Positions 1 through 12,051 of a stretch of DNA of 64,000 nucleotides are shown piece by piece. The notes beneath the pieces were generated by a model, which searched no databases, was not told the origin of the DNA, and worked only from the letters and a program-made list of their open reading frames with translations. The stretch is from contig OY720349.1 of assembly GCA_963082975.1 (NCBI GenBank), positions 62,556,501-62,620,500 on the forward strand, read 5' to 3'. A program made the position numbers and the translations under genes. Numbering within the stretch: position 1 is the first letter of the stretch; each line of letters opens with the position of its first letter. This DNA is from Labia minor (lineage: Eukaryota > Arthropoda > Insecta > Dermaptera > Spongiphoridae).

Positions 1-744
1 CGAGATGAAATACGATTGTTTTTAATAGATGCGCATTTTGAACTGACCGAATGTTTCAATGATTTTATCTGGTTAGCTAAGGTGGCTTACTTGACTGATA
101 TTTTTACAAAATTGAACGAACTTAATTTGAGCCTGCAAGGTACTGTTGTAAATATATTTAAAGTTGAAGATAAAATAGAAGCAATGATTAAAAAAATCGA
201 CTTGTGGTCGAAACGCATCCAGAACGGTGTATATGAGTCTTTTCCAACTCTCAATGATTTCATAGAAAGCTCCAGTGAAAAATTGCTTAATCAAACGCGT
301 CAATTATTTGTTGAACATTTAATTACTTTGAAAAGCAACTTCAGGAAGTATTTTTCTACTCCTGATCCTTGCAATAACTGGATCAGAGATCCATTTAATA
401 TGGAAATTACAAATGCTAAACATTTATCTGCACCTGAACAAGATATTCTCGTGGAATTATCATGTGATACAACTTATAAACTAAAATTTAACAAAACTGA
501 ATTGAGCAACTTTTGGTTACTTCTCAGGTCAGATTATCCTGCGCTTGCAAATAAAGCACTTCAACACTTGATTCCATTCTGCACAACATATTTATGCGAA
601 CAAGCTTTTTCGGTACTATTTTATATTAAGTCTAAATATAGAAACAAATTAAATGTAGAGCCGGATCTTAGATTAAAAGTTTCCAATATTAAGCCAGATA
701 TTGAGATTCTTGTTTCAAGAAAACAACTGCATACATCTCATTAA
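1..744 (+). pseudogene. hAT-superfamily transposase, C-terminal part (5' end outside window)
   Basis: The reading frame is open from the first base of the window to a TAA at 742-744 (247 codons). The protein resembles the domesticated or transposon hAT transposases of the ZBED5/FAM200/SCAND3 type. The last ~80 residues hold the hAT C-terminal dimerisation region, visible as FWLLLRSDYPALANKAL, then PFCTTYLCEQAFS, KSKYRNKLNVEPDLRL and SNIKPDIE. The N-terminal zinc finger and the first catalytic residues would lie upstream of position 1. There is no internal stop in the visible part, so the copy could be recent, but completeness cannot be judged. Downstream sequence to about 1130 carries the typical G-rich 'gggggtccgt' motif twice and a terminal repeat, so this is a transposon rather than a host gene. 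Confidence 0.85.
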
Positions 745-1130
745 ATATGTAAGTTATATTTAATGAGATAGATGCAGTTATTTTTTAAAATATTTCTTAT
801 TTAATATTTTCTGAAAAAAATTATAAAATATTTATATGAATTTAATGTAAGTACCCATTATAATTTGTGAGATTTGTTGCTATGACAATGTTTGTATTTT
901 CTTTCTTCAATATTATAATTTCTAATAAAATGTGTTCTACAATATGCAAAAAAATCGTTATTCACCAATCACTGTTAGAAATATTCATCATATATCCTTG
1001 TCCTTATGAGATCGTAAGCCAGAAATTAATTAATAAAATGACGAAAAGTACCTAAAGTTGTGATGGGGGTCCGTCAAAAAAAATTTTTTCAAGTGGGGGT
1101 CCGTGGAGTACATAAGTTTAAGAACCTATG
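1..1130 (+). mobile_element. hAT DNA transposon, right part
   Basis: The hAT transposase frame is followed by an AT-rich 3' untranslated stretch. Two copies of 'gggggtccgt' follow at about 1065-1102, then 'taagtttaagaacctatg' ending near 1130. Read on the minus strand this end gives 'cataggttcttaaactta', which fits the CAGTGGTTCTTAA-type termini of this hAT group. The left end and the target-site duplication are outside the window. Confidence 0.6.
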
Positions 1131-4025
1131 GTCTAACTAAATATAAATGTCTCTTCTGAATACTGAGCCATTTACATCCGGTTCATATTAATGAAGTATG
1201 AAATGATTATATCTAGTATAAAAGCGTATATCGAATAAATGTAAAATAATATAAAGACACAACAGATGTATCTAAAATATTGAAGGGTATAAATATAAGT
1301 ATTAATAAATTAAAGATATTTAAGAAAGAGATGAATTTTTGAATATAATATATTATTGTATCAAAAAAACCTTTTTTTCCCATCGTAGTCTTCATTCTAC
1401 CTTTAATGTAGAGTTTTTACAAGTTTTTTTATGTCTTGCATATTTTCGAATTTCTCAAGGTACTCAATATGCTGATAACCATTTCATTCGTCCCAAATCT
1501 CTTAAACAATTTTTTAAATTTTGGAAATAGACACAGCGGACTAAATTTGGAGAATATGTTAGATGGAATAGCAATTTGTGGACCAATGTTTTCACGAAAT
1601 CCAATTATTTTAATTTTGGTCCAAATTTACATCTTTTAATCAGTGTCTAACACAATCTAAATCTAAATGTACACCACTTGCTCAAAATTTGACAATAGTT
1701 TATAAAGGAATATTTGAAAATGTTTTATAATTTGAAAATCGTAATATATTTGGATATCTGTATTAATTATAGATATAATTTTAGTTAAAAACTAATTCAT
1801 TACCAAAAAAAAAATTTATACAATTTTTTCATATTGTTTTATTCAATTTTAAATTGACTGGTTAAGATAATAATTTTGTTTAAAAGAAAGAAAGTATTTT
1901 TTAAAAAGCGAATACTTGAAAAAATACCTAATAACACCCCAATTGAATGAATCAATCGGGGCTAATATTATCGATAGCTAGGATAAATTAGAATTTCTGG
2001 TTATTCAATTTCAACTAAAATATTGCTTTAACATCAAAGAGAGGATAATCTTACTTAACTTTATCCTTGTAGCAATTATTGTACCTTTATAATACTTAAA
2101 ATAACAATCTAGATTAATTAGACGAAATATATTCTAGAAAGATATTTAATTTTAAAAATATATAGTTATTTAATTTTGTGTAATAATAATATAATGATAA
2201 GAGAAATAACTAAAGGTTTTCTATTGGGCAATTAAAATTGTGTGAAATAAACCGACAAATGCAAATATACTATAAAAAATATTAGCTACCCAGAATATTT
2301 TTCCCTTTCGAAAATGAAATATGTATTGAAAACATAAAAAAGAAATTTTAACATCAATTAAAAAGTTATATTTATTAAATTTGATTTAAAATATATTACA
2401 CAGTAAAAATTAAAAATAATTTGTTTGTATAATATAAAAGAAGATGAAGATTAACTTCATTTTGGATAATGGAGAATATCCAGTTTATGTTAATTTATCC
2501 ACTTCTTTTATGAAAAAAAATATATTTATAAATGTTTTCTAAAATATTTACTTCATAATTATTAAGTAATTAATATATCTTCTTATTTAAAAAAAGAATA
2601 AATAGTGAGACGTGAGGGAGTTGGAAAAAACATAAAAATGTGTAGAGCTGGAAAGCAAAAAGAAAAAAAATCCAAATAGAAGTGATTGAATCAATCCTTC
2701 ATTGATTACGCTACGATAAGTCAAACTATTTATGTGAATAAAAATTTTGACAGTGACGAATTGCGGAAAAACGTACACTTAGAGAATAAAAGAAAAAGAA
2801 ATAAACTAAAAAGCTGAAAACGATGGCTCTACTCATAAGTCAAAAAACATCCCTTTCCTTCACGAGTTAATGGTTAAATAAATAAAAAGAAAAAATATGT
2901 TGAACAAATAATATCTTCAAGTTTATAAATATAAAATCGAAAGATTTTTTTTGTATTACTTATTTATCTTTTAAATAATTACAATTATAATATTTACAAT
3001 GAAGGCTATATTGATATTGATCATTTTATTCAAAATAATAAGGGAAGTTTTAAAATAAAGCATATATTTTATTAAATTATAATATTATTAAAAATTATTT
3101 GATTATTATTCATTAGTCGATCAAAAAAAAAAAAAAAAATTATAAACTAACTAAAAAAATGTTAATTTATTGATTTATTATTTTGTTTTTAAGAAGTTAT
3201 TTTCCTTTAATTTTATTCATTTTATATTTATAGTAAAATTTAATCAATTTCTAACATAAAAGGATAAAAAATGATAAACAGTTTTCTTCATTATATTTAT
3301 AAATAATATCATTTAAGTGAAAAAATCCATTCCTAAGAGAAATAAAAAAGTTTAGTAGAAATTGAGTGGTCCATATAAGTGTAGGAAGAGCTTTGCCATG
3401 ATTGCTCCTTTTTGAGGAATATTGATCTAGAAAAAAAGAGAGCAAGTTTAAACAGTCCCTAAAGAAAAGACCACGAATTCATTTATATATTTTATATATG
3501 AATCCAAATTTATTAAAACAAAAATCGAAATTAAATAAAGTACTCTTATTTTGCAAAAAAAAAAAAAATATTAATAGAAATTTTAAATCTTATACATAAG
3601 TATATATATTTAAAATAAATTATAAAAAATATGAAAAATAAAACAAACAATAAAATAAATAATTATTATAATTCAAGAAAAATAAAATATTTTATTCGGA
3701 AGAAAAAAAATATTTTTTTTAGATTTGATATGAAACTGTTTTTAGATTCATTTGAAATAGTGAATCGTATAGTAAAATTACGCAGCTAGGTTGCGTTTAT
3801 CACTCCAATGGCAATGGAGAGCAAAATTTAGGACTATATTAGAGTAAAGGATAATAGATACATATTTCTACATGGACATATTAAATGATATTAATGTAAT
3901 TCACATTTAAATTCTAAGATGTGTAATTAGTTTAAATGAGTATAAAATGGATTGACGAGAAATACCTGAACTAACCTTTAACAAATCAGAAAAATATGTA
4001 TTTATTTTTTGTTGTTATCAATTTT
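1131..4025. other. AT-rich DNA without recognisable genes
   Basis: I see only A/T-rich sequence with homopolymers and short chance frames. There is no conserved protein motif, RNA gene or clear repeat boundary. If the ANKS1-like gene extends leftwards, this could be its intron. Confidence 0.5.
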
Positions 4026-4644
4026 TACTATCTCGCCAGAGATAGTATTGCGATCACGAAAATTTTCGATGTTGAGATTTTGATGTTTTTATACGTTTTG
4101 AAGGATCCTGAATCATTTTCACTAAGGTTGAGAAAAATGTCTGTGTGTGTGTGTGTATGTATGTATGTGTGTGTGTATGTATGTAGGCAAGATTACGCAA
4201 AAACGGTTTGAGCTAGAATGATGAAATTTGGGACATGGACATTATTCAAAATTCATAGTTTTCTATCAACTTTTGAGAAATATAGCTCAACCGGAAGAGG
4301 GTCATTACCTACAACGTTTTGATTTTTTTTCCTCTAAATTGACCGTAAAAATAAAGATATATGTTTGATAATTTTTCACATGATTAATAATTGTATATAA
4401 CTGCTATATATAGAATTTCAGCTTGATTGATTCGCTGAAATTACCAGAATTAATTTTTTAACACTGCAAATCTCACGCGCCAACACGTGACGTGGTGCCA
4501 TCAACAAAAAGCCAAACATGCGCTGGTTTAATATTTATTATTTATTATTTATAATTTATAATTAATTAAATTTAATTTAAATATAATATATTATGTTATT
4601 TAATCCAATTCAAATTGCGAGATAGCCGAGTGGAGACACTCCAG
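4026..4644 (+). mobile_element. Repeat family A, copy 1
   Basis: This interspersed element is present four times in the window. It starts with 'tactatctcgcc', followed by a second half-palindromic 'gagatagta' and 'ttgcgatcacgaaaatttt'. It has a (GT)n/(GTAT)n stretch at about 4141-4186, a body containing 'acggtttgagctagaatga' and 'tagctcaaccggaagaggg', and ends with 'gcgagatagccgagtgg' plus the hairpin 'tggagacactcca' and 'g'. The two ends share the short inverted motif CTATCTCGC / GCGAGATAG. No coding capacity is visible. The class is uncertain: it is non-autonomous, with short terminal inverted repeats plus a 3' hairpin. Confidence 0.75.
4141..4186 (+). repeat. GT/GTAT microsatellite inside family A copy 1
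   Basis: This is a run of 'gtgtgt' with interspersed 'gtat' units. The same tract occurs at the same internal place in the other family A copies, so it belongs to the element rather than being independent. Confidence 0.8.
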
Positions 4645-5429
4645 CTAATTTATAGTAATTTCAAAACTAAAATTTTCAGAGAAATGAAGTGAATTATCAT
4701 TAAAAAAAAATGATTTAAGTATTAACTTTAATTTTATTTTTTTTTTAATTTTGCATTAAAGTCCTGTACAGGCCTTTCTACTGTTTAAGTTTGAGTATAG
4801 GAAAATAAATAATACATATATTTATTTCTAACTAATGACAAAATAAAATGGACCCATATACTCCTAATTTTATTAAATATTATTAAATAAGTTAATATTG
4901 TTTCAATTATTTGTTGTTTATGAATTGTATATATAGACCTAAGAAAAATATAAAGTAGGGTGAGATTGTGCAAGGAGAACAGGAAAATAAAATAAGAAAT
5001 GAGAAGTTGGCTGTTGCCATAAGGAACTTGGATCAAAGTCGAATTCAGCTTTTGCTAGTCATCTGCAAGGCATATTAATTAGCAAAAAAAAGCTCTCGGA
5101 GAGAATCTAATGAGAACGAACGTGTTTAAAAAAATATTGATTGAATTTTAAAACACGTCATTAATAATTAGTAGGTATATTTTTAATCGAATAATATATT
5201 ATAATAAAAATCTATAGGCTTTGTACAAATACAACAAAAGAAAAAATCGACTACAAATGTTCTTTAAGAGGAGCCTAATATTTATGAATATTGCAGGGAT
5301 GTAATAAAACTAAACCAAGGTCTAAATAAAGCAATTTTATATTCATTTCCAAATCACAAATTTGGAAAGACATCTCTTTAAATTATAATCCAAATAATAA
5401 CAATTATTTTAAAATTCGTAATAAGAGTA

Positions 5430-5575
5430 TAAACAATTGGATTTACACTCGAACAGTGCAGTCGCTTGATAACGATTGCAGAAGTAGCAATCGAAACGTT
5501 GTGTATATGTTTGTATTTTTTGAATAAATTTACAATAACAAATATCAATATGTGGTTTAATTTACAAAATTCCGT
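5430..5575 (+). repeat. Retroelement 3' tail with stem-loop, copy 1
   Basis: The segment contains a perfect 7-bp stem (cgattgc/gcaatcg, loop agaagta) followed by 'aaacgttgtg', an AATAAA-like region and 'aatatgtggtttaa'. A diverged copy with the same order (stem, 'gaaacgttgt', A/T tail, 'acaatgtggt') lies at 17225-17370. The layout resembles the hammerhead-like 'GAAAC' regions of Penelope-like or related retroelements, but the catalytic core is not intact. Confidence 0.45.
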
Positions 5576-5597
5576 TATAATTGGATTTATTGATTTA

Positions 5598-6042
5598 TAG
5601 GGTTGCCACATAAGTTCGTTCGTATTTTGGCGCGCGGATATTGACACGCAACTATTGGACGGAAAATATTTAGGTGGAGGGGATATTTTCGCAATGTCAA
5701 TTGTAGTGCACACTTTTACCTACATTCTAGTGTAAAATTTATTTAATTTTGTTACTTCGTTTGTGACCTACTGTTTAGTACAATGACAGAGCAAATGAGC
5801 ATTTTCCCCATATTATCGGACGGCCTGTAACAACTGACAGGGCCACAATATTGCCTGTGGTTGACGAAAATCCACACTTTACACTACGTGAGATACAACA
5901 GAATTAATTTTGTTAAAAATATAATGATTATTAAAATTAATAACTTTTACAAGTAGCATGTTTAAATAAAATCAAAAATATTTCCCCTGTAAAGTAGGCA
6001 AGCAAATTAACCGAAACCGAACGAACTTATGTGATAATCCAA
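5598..6042 (+). mobile_element. mariner-type deletion derivative with terminal inverted repeats
   Basis: The ends are inverted repeats sharing 'cacataagttcgttcg' (left 'tagggttgccacataag', right complement 'ttggattatcacataag'), each flanked by TA as expected for Tc1/mariner. Inside, after an ATG near 5782, the plus strand still encodes a decayed helix-turn-helix piece readable as GRPVTTDRATILPVVDENPH and FTLREIQQN, with interruptions. The catalytic domain is missing. At 445 bp it is an internally deleted, non-autonomous copy. Confidence 0.7.
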
Positions 6043-6177
6043 TATTTGATTGATTTTAAAATAACTTAAAAAAATATTATAATTAAATTTAATTTAATTT
6101 TATAATTAATATACCAATTATAAAATTAATTAATCATATTTATATTATTAAAATATAATATTTGAATACCAATTCAG

Positions 6178-6352
6178 TAGGGCCGCCGTAACCACAGGGC
6201 TAATTGGGCTATAGTCCTAGGGCGCAAGCCTTCTGGGGGCGGCATTTTTTATTGGTTTATATATTTTTACTAACCATTCTGTGTAATTTCTTATGAAAAG
6301 GGGCGCAAAATTTTAGGAGCCCACGGGCGCCGAAAATCTTAGGACGGCCCTG
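6178..6352. mobile_element. hAT-type MITE with 8-bp target duplication
   Basis: This 175-bp element is flanked on both sides by the 8-bp direct repeat 'caattcag' (6170-6177 and 6353-6360). The ends are related inverted repeats: left 'tagggccgccgtaa', right complement 'cagggccgtcctaag'. The GC-rich ends and 8-bp duplication fit the hAT superfamily. It has no coding capacity. Confidence 0.8.
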
Positions 6353-7899
6353 CAATTCAGATGTATACTTAAATGTAGAAAATATTCATATATTCGAATT
6401 TACCTGTTTATGAATTAAATACATAGTATTCAATAAGGAAGTAAATCACTCAATTTATTCTATATTAGCTTAATAGCAACTTACTAGAATCATTTGTGGT
6501 ATTCCTCCACACCCACTCGCATTATCTATAAAAATGTTGACCTTGCATTTTTTATCATTTCTTTTTTTCTTTATTTTTTTATTTATTAAGCCGATTCAGC
6601 AACCATTTTGGTCTAGAATACCTTAGTAGACAGTTAGAATTATAAAAGCAAATACGATAATCTTCTAGTGAATGAATGTGACTATGTGTCTGTATAAGAA
6701 TAATTAAATTTTTCCCCTAAATAAGCACCATTTTCTATATTAATAAGGCTGACTTGGTTGAATATAAAAAGAAAAAAAAAATATAATAAAATTTGCTTTT
6801 GCTGAGAATCGTGGAGGGGGGAGGGAATGAATGGTTGGATGAGTGAATTTGACTGAATGATGGCACAGACATTGAAAAATAAATATTTAAATAATATGTA
6901 TGTATGTAATAAAAAAAAATATAAATACTTATATATAGTCAGAGCCACTCTAGTCACCATTTTAATGATGGGTTAAAAAAAATATGTTAATAAAAAACTA
7001 TTAAATTATCTGAAATTAGTAATAATTTTGTATATTATATATTATATAAACAGTCGCAGAAGAATTTAAAAAAAAATGTTCTGAATTTTTTAATTATTCG
7101 ATTATCATTTTTAACATCAATATTTAACAATTAAAAAATTACGAGTGTAGAACACATTTTTGTTTTTAATAAAAATATAATTTTAACTTTTATCTATGAA
7201 TCTTAAGATACTTTATAATGAATTTTTCTTTTCATTCCATTATTTTAACATTAATAGCTCTATAAAATAATTAAATGTAGTTTAAATATTTTTGATCAAT
7301 TTTTTTTTTTTTTTTGTGGAAAATGTAAGCGATTTCGTGATCATTAAAATTAAAAATCTAATCAAAAACAATTAATATCATTCCAAAATAGTTACTACTC
7401 ATATTTATTATTATTAGGACAGTTTAATTTTTAATAAATAAATAAATACAGAAATTATATAATATTATATACATTATATAATTCAATCAATAAATATATG
7501 AGAAGTTTTAATATTATAATAATTAATTATCTAATTAGAGTTTAAAAAATAATATAAAATACCTATTAAATGTTAATACGTTATAAGTAATTTTCCATCA
7601 TAATAGATAACATTTATCTTTATAAGATAACAATTTCAATTTATTTTATTTATTTTAAACATATGAATAAATTTGTTTTGTACCAAAAAAAAAATCAAAT
7701 TATCTAAATTATAATTTAAATTAGAAATATTATTAACAATTTGTATTTTAATTACTATTAAAATCATCAATGAAAGTCTGGTAAACATTTAAGTTAAAAA
7801 TCTAACAATAATTATTTATGTATAGTTAGTTACAAGTTGAAAAAGTTTATGTATAGTATTGTATCACTTTACATATCCGTAACGAATTTAGTACCAAAT

Positions 7900-8095
7900 A
7901 AAGGACATTCATTTAATTAATTTTTTGAGGAAAACTTAAAAAGAATTGTTGTGATTGGTTCAAAGGTTTATGAAAAACATGCATATATCAAGTTATCAAT
8001 GGTCTCGACGCTTCACAAGGGGTGATTTCGACAAGGAACACGGTACACTGCCAAATCTGGAAATGAAGGCATTATTGGACGAAAATGGTTGACAT
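7900..8095 (+). pseudogene. mariner (Mos1-like) transposase N-terminal relic
   Basis: A short frame reads approximately SYQWSRRFTRGDFDKEHG and then LEMKALLDENG. This corresponds to the 'W-x-RF-x-x-GDFD ... ALLDE' segment of the DNA-binding region of mauritiana-subfamily mariner transposases. The frame breaks on both sides and no terminal repeats or catalytic domain are found. It is directly followed by family A copy 2. Confidence 0.55.
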
Positions 8096-8271
8096 TTTAC
8101 ACCAACATTCACAATTTTTCCTCTACTACTAGAACGGTTATAATATCGACAAAAACAACTCAAGATTATATATTAAACTCCATGAGTCTTAATCACAAAA
8201 ATTGGATCTTAACATTACCAGTTGTTTTTATGACGTACTTGCTGAGTAGGGTTTTGATTCGATATATAATA

Positions 8272-8858
8272 AAAAGTGTCTCCACTCCAGTATCTCGCAA
8301 TTTGAATTGGATTAATTACCATATATTATATTTAAATTAAATTTAATTAATTATAAATTATAAATTAAAATTAATAAATAATATTTACTAAACCAGCGCG
8401 TGCTTGGCTCTTTGTTGATGGCACCACGTCACGTATTGTCGCGTGATTTTCAGTGTTAAAAAATTAATTCTGGTACTTTCAGTGATTCAATCGAGCTGAA
8501 ATTCTATATATAGCAGTTTTATACAATTTTTAATAATGTGAAAAACTATCAAACATATATCTTTATTTTTACAGTCACTTTAGAGGAAAAAAAATGACCC
8601 TCTTTCGGTTGAGCTAAATTTCTCAAAAGTTGATAGAAAACTACAAATTTTGAATAATGCCCGTATACCAAATTTTATTGCGTTTTTGCGTAATCTTGTC
8701 TACATATACACGTACACACATACATACAGACACACATAGATAACAGACATTTGTCTCAACCTTAGTGAAAATGACTCAGGGACCTTCAAAACGTATAAAA
8801 ACATCAAAATCTCGACATCGAAAATTTTCATGATCGCAATATAGTAGCGAGATAGTAA
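8272..8858 (-). mobile_element. Repeat family A, copy 2 (inverted)
   Basis: On the minus strand this shows the same start (tactatctcgct), body and end (hairpin arm then GAGATA) as the copy at 4026-4644. The distal 'tccag' of the terminal hairpin has been lost. The 'caaaaacgcaat' region and the microsatellite are rearranged, and the copy is more diverged than the other three. Confidence 0.75.
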
Positions 8859-9930
8859 AAATGGACCAGTGACCTTTTACTTGTGTCGTATCTACAAATT
8901 GAAAAAATGTGTAACTACCAATATAATAAATTATAAATCAACGACTTTGTCATTCATCCAAATTTAAAATTTTTTTCTATGGATAAAAATCCGTGTTTCA
9001 TACTCGTATATGTTTATATAATTATTTTGAATGTAAATTTAGTTAACTCTCCTCTATTTAATTTAAGATAGGAATAAAACATTCTCTTTCCCTTAATGTG
9101 ACTAGGTCATCATTATACAAGATATTTCTTTTAAGTGATTAAAGAGAGAAACTTGAACTTGAAGTATTATAAATTTTCTTAGTAGAACCTATTTGACCAT
9201 ATCAATTTCTTCTTTGAAATATTTATTTTATATTGATAAGATTAGAAGTCTTGAAATTCTTAAATCCATTACAATACTTTAAATATTGTCTTATTTACTT
9301 ACCTTTAAATTATTTTAGATTTTAAAAATTTATTTGTATTATTAGAATAAATGATTATTGATATATCTTGATCTACTAATTTATAGATATCATGAATAAA
9401 AATTAAGTAAATGTTTTATTAAAATATAAATATACATTAGATTAATATAAATAGGTAAAAACGAATATGCCTATTTCCTTTTATATGTTATTTATTTTCC
9501 TCCCTTTAAATCGTTTCTCTAAAAGACCGCTCTTTCTTTGAGGCTGGTTACGCTCATACTTCTCTCAATATTAGGAAATCTCAATCCTGTTAATTTTACA
9601 ATTAAAAAATAGAATAGTAGTCATTTCCCATTCTGATATTTTTCTCTCTTGTTGATGATTTTCTGTCTTATTTGATTTAAATTAAAATTATAAAAACGTT
9701 TTTTTTTTCTTTTATTCTACATGTAAATGAAATTGGTAACATTCAAACTTGGCAAGAAAATATGTGCCACACTTTATGAAATTGATTCTATAAGTAGTAA
9801 ATGTATTGGGTTGATGGATAAATTATGACGTTTTTTTGGTATGAAATAAAAAATGAAATTGTTTCCTGATTCTCTTGAATATCTTTCTATAGCTAGAAAT
9901 TAGATGTAGATTTTAGTCAATTAATTAAAA
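8859..9930. other. AT-rich DNA, no recognisable feature
   Basis: I see no gene, RNA or bounded repeat here, only A/T-rich sequence. Confidence 0.5.
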
Positions 9931-10414
9931 TTAAGGTGGCCAAACAATGTCACCGTTCCTGGAAATGAGGTGGTTACCAAACAGGCGCCTGACCGCTGCC
10001 ATTTGATACTCTTGAAGTATGTGCAGTTGCCCCGTCTTGCTGAAACCAAGTGTTTTCAAAGTCGATACCAGGTAAACTGTGCATTCTTGCAGCCAAAAAT
10101 GTCTCATGTCCACCTCTTTCCCCCAGTGTGCGATTTTTTTTTATTTATGGGGTTACTTGAAGAGTGTGGTCTATACTACACGTCCCAAAACCCTAACTGC
10201 ACTCATAACAAGGATTACAGAGGAGATCGCAGCAATACAACTCGACACGTTGCACCAGGTGTAATGCAGAATCTTCAAAATCAACTTGCTGAATGCATCC
10301 AACAAGACGGACATCATCTTCGCGAACAATGAACACCCTGAATACATTTTTAAAAAAATTGTTCCTTGTTTTTTTCTTTCTTCAAAAGTTCCCATCCTTT
10401 TGCGCCACCCTGTA
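9931..10414. pseudogene. Tc1/mariner-like transposase relic with internal inversion
   Basis: Two pieces of one transposase lie in opposite orientation. On the minus strand, 10113-9931 encodes (across a frameshift) WFQQDGATAHTS, then AAVRRLFGNHLISRNGDIVWPP. This is the block around the second catalytic Asp up to just before the third. On the plus strand, from about 10128, follows CDFFL / WGYLKSVVYTTRPKTL / EEIAAI / VMQNLQ / QLAECIQQDG, which is the C-terminal remainder (two frames). The intervening catalytic RSPDLT motif is lost at the junction. The right end 'gcgccaccctgta' at 10402-10414 is a typical terminal repeat ending at a TA. The copy is dead. Confidence 0.75.
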
Positions 10415-11165
10415 TAATTTCTTTAAACATTTTTAATTTTTTAAGTTTCAAATTAATAATAAAATAAGAGAATTTCAGTAAAATGGAGAAATAAAATAAA
10501 GATTTATATAATATTGAATAGACCAAATAAAAGTCTCTTTATAATGTATATATATGTATATAAATTTATAGATATAAAGATCCTAAGTATGATGTCATGA
10601 TGTAAAATACTGGATTTTTCTAGTTTTCATAATTGTGAATTATAGATTGTAATATTCAAATATGCGTACAGAAGAGAAGCCATTAAACTACAAAAAAGAT
10701 AAATTCGAATTTCAAAGATATGTATGCTAGAATAAAATAATTAACTTATTAAAATGTACATCTTTTGAAAGTATAATAGAAATATTAACTTAAAATAATT
10801 TAGTATATGGGTTTTATGCTAAACATATACAAATAATAGTATTATTATAAGTAATAAAATAAATAAAAATAAATTATGAAAAAATGAATGATATTTTTGA
10901 AAGAGAATTTTAAATGTGTGTTAGTTAAAGAAATATTTGTATTATTTCTTATCAGTTAGGGAATATACGTAAAAGTATTTCGTGTTTAATAAATTAACAA
11001 AGATATGTAAAAAATTGGAAAGTATTTTGTTAAATATTCGTAAACTATTAATATCTTTATCACCCCAGAAGAGAATTGTGTAATAGAAAAAAATTTATGG
11101 AATGGGTAACTCATGTAGGAAGTTTATTTTTGAAATAATAGTTAGGGGGTATTTTTTAAAAGACT
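10415..11165. other. AT-rich DNA, no recognisable feature
   Basis: I see nothing beyond A/T-rich sequence. Confidence 0.5.
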
Positions 11166-11189
11166 AAAAAAAATTAAGTATACATATTG

Positions 11190-11430
11190 ATATAATTATT
11201 TATCTATCTATCTCTGTGTCTCTACGGAACTCGAAAGTCCTTGGCCGCAGCAATCACACTTTTCTAAGTATCCCTATTCTGAGCCACCACCCTCCAATCC
11301 CTACCCTCTCCCATCTCTCTCACGTCCCTTCCTACATTGTCCACCCACCGGGTCCTAGGTCTATATTTTTCGCCATTCTTTCCTCTCCCATTCTAGCCAC
11401 GTGCCCTGTCCATCGCAACCTTCTCGATTT
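11190..11430 (-). pseudogene. LINE (non-LTR retrotransposon) C-terminal relic with GATA tail
   Basis: Read on the minus strand the segment encodes, with frameshifts, RRLRWTGHVARMGEERMAKN, then a PRTRWVDN-like stretch and RDVREMGEGRDWRVVAQNRD. This is the characteristic C-terminal tail following the reverse transcriptase in many arthropod non-LTR elements. It ends in 'cgagttccgtagagacacagagatagataga', and the GATA repeats form the 3' terminus. A second, shorter 3'-end copy is at 55180-55222. Confidence 0.7.
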
Positions 11431-11596
11431 TTTAATATCTATATAATTAAATAATTAAAATCTAATCATAGTAAAATAAAATTTAATTTAATAATTAAAA
11501 AAGAAAATAATACAATCTAGAACAGTAGTTCCCAATGTGGAGGGGGGGGGGGAAATAGAAACGAATGAGAAATAATAATTTATAAAATATATACAG

Positions 11597-11660
11597 GGTG
11601 GGGCATAATGGATAATATTTCTTGGGTGAATCATATGAAATGTAGGTCTCCATTATACCT
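11597..11660 (+). repeat. Possible Tc1/mariner terminal repeat
   Basis: The sequence 'tacagggtggggcataatgg' resembles the terminal repeat that closes the element at 10402-10414 ('tacagggtggcgcaaaagg' on the minus strand). No partner end or transposase was found nearby, so this may be a solo end. Confidence 0.35.
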
Positions 11661-11829
11661 TAATAAAAAAAAAACTAAAATTTTGAATCGGAGGATAAAT
11701 TTATTAAGCGGAATAAAGATAGTAATCTTACCATTCTCGGTGTATGTATATCAATTAAATATTAGAAAAATGCATTTATTATTATTCTGCCTTAATGAAT
11801 AGGCGTTAAATATATGTTTCAAGTATAAT

Positions 11830-11865
11830 TACCATCCAACGATAGTAAGGGAGATATTGTTTTTT
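11830..11865 (-). repeat. Solo end fragment of repeat family B
   Basis: 'ccaacgatagtaagggagatattgtt' matches the 'ccgacgatagtaagggaggtattgtt' end of the family B elements at 12052-12660 and 21631-22285, with substitutions. Nothing else of the element follows. Confidence 0.5.
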
Positions 11866-12051
11866 TTAGATGTCATTGAAAGAAAATATCATAGTAAATA
11901 ATTAATTTGAAGACTTAGAGTCCAATCTTATTCTTTTAACTCTACTTAATGTAAAATTACAATGCAAATTATATTCTTAATTATAAATAAAAATGAATTA
12001 AATTCTTAGGGATAATTTAAATAGTTTCAAAACCTACTTGCTAATAAAAAA

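Noticed and set aside
4620-4644. tRNA A-box-like 'tagccgagtgg' at the end of family A
   Set aside because: No B box or cloverleaf; the other copies vary exactly at the A-box positions, so a tRNA-derived SINE is not supported.
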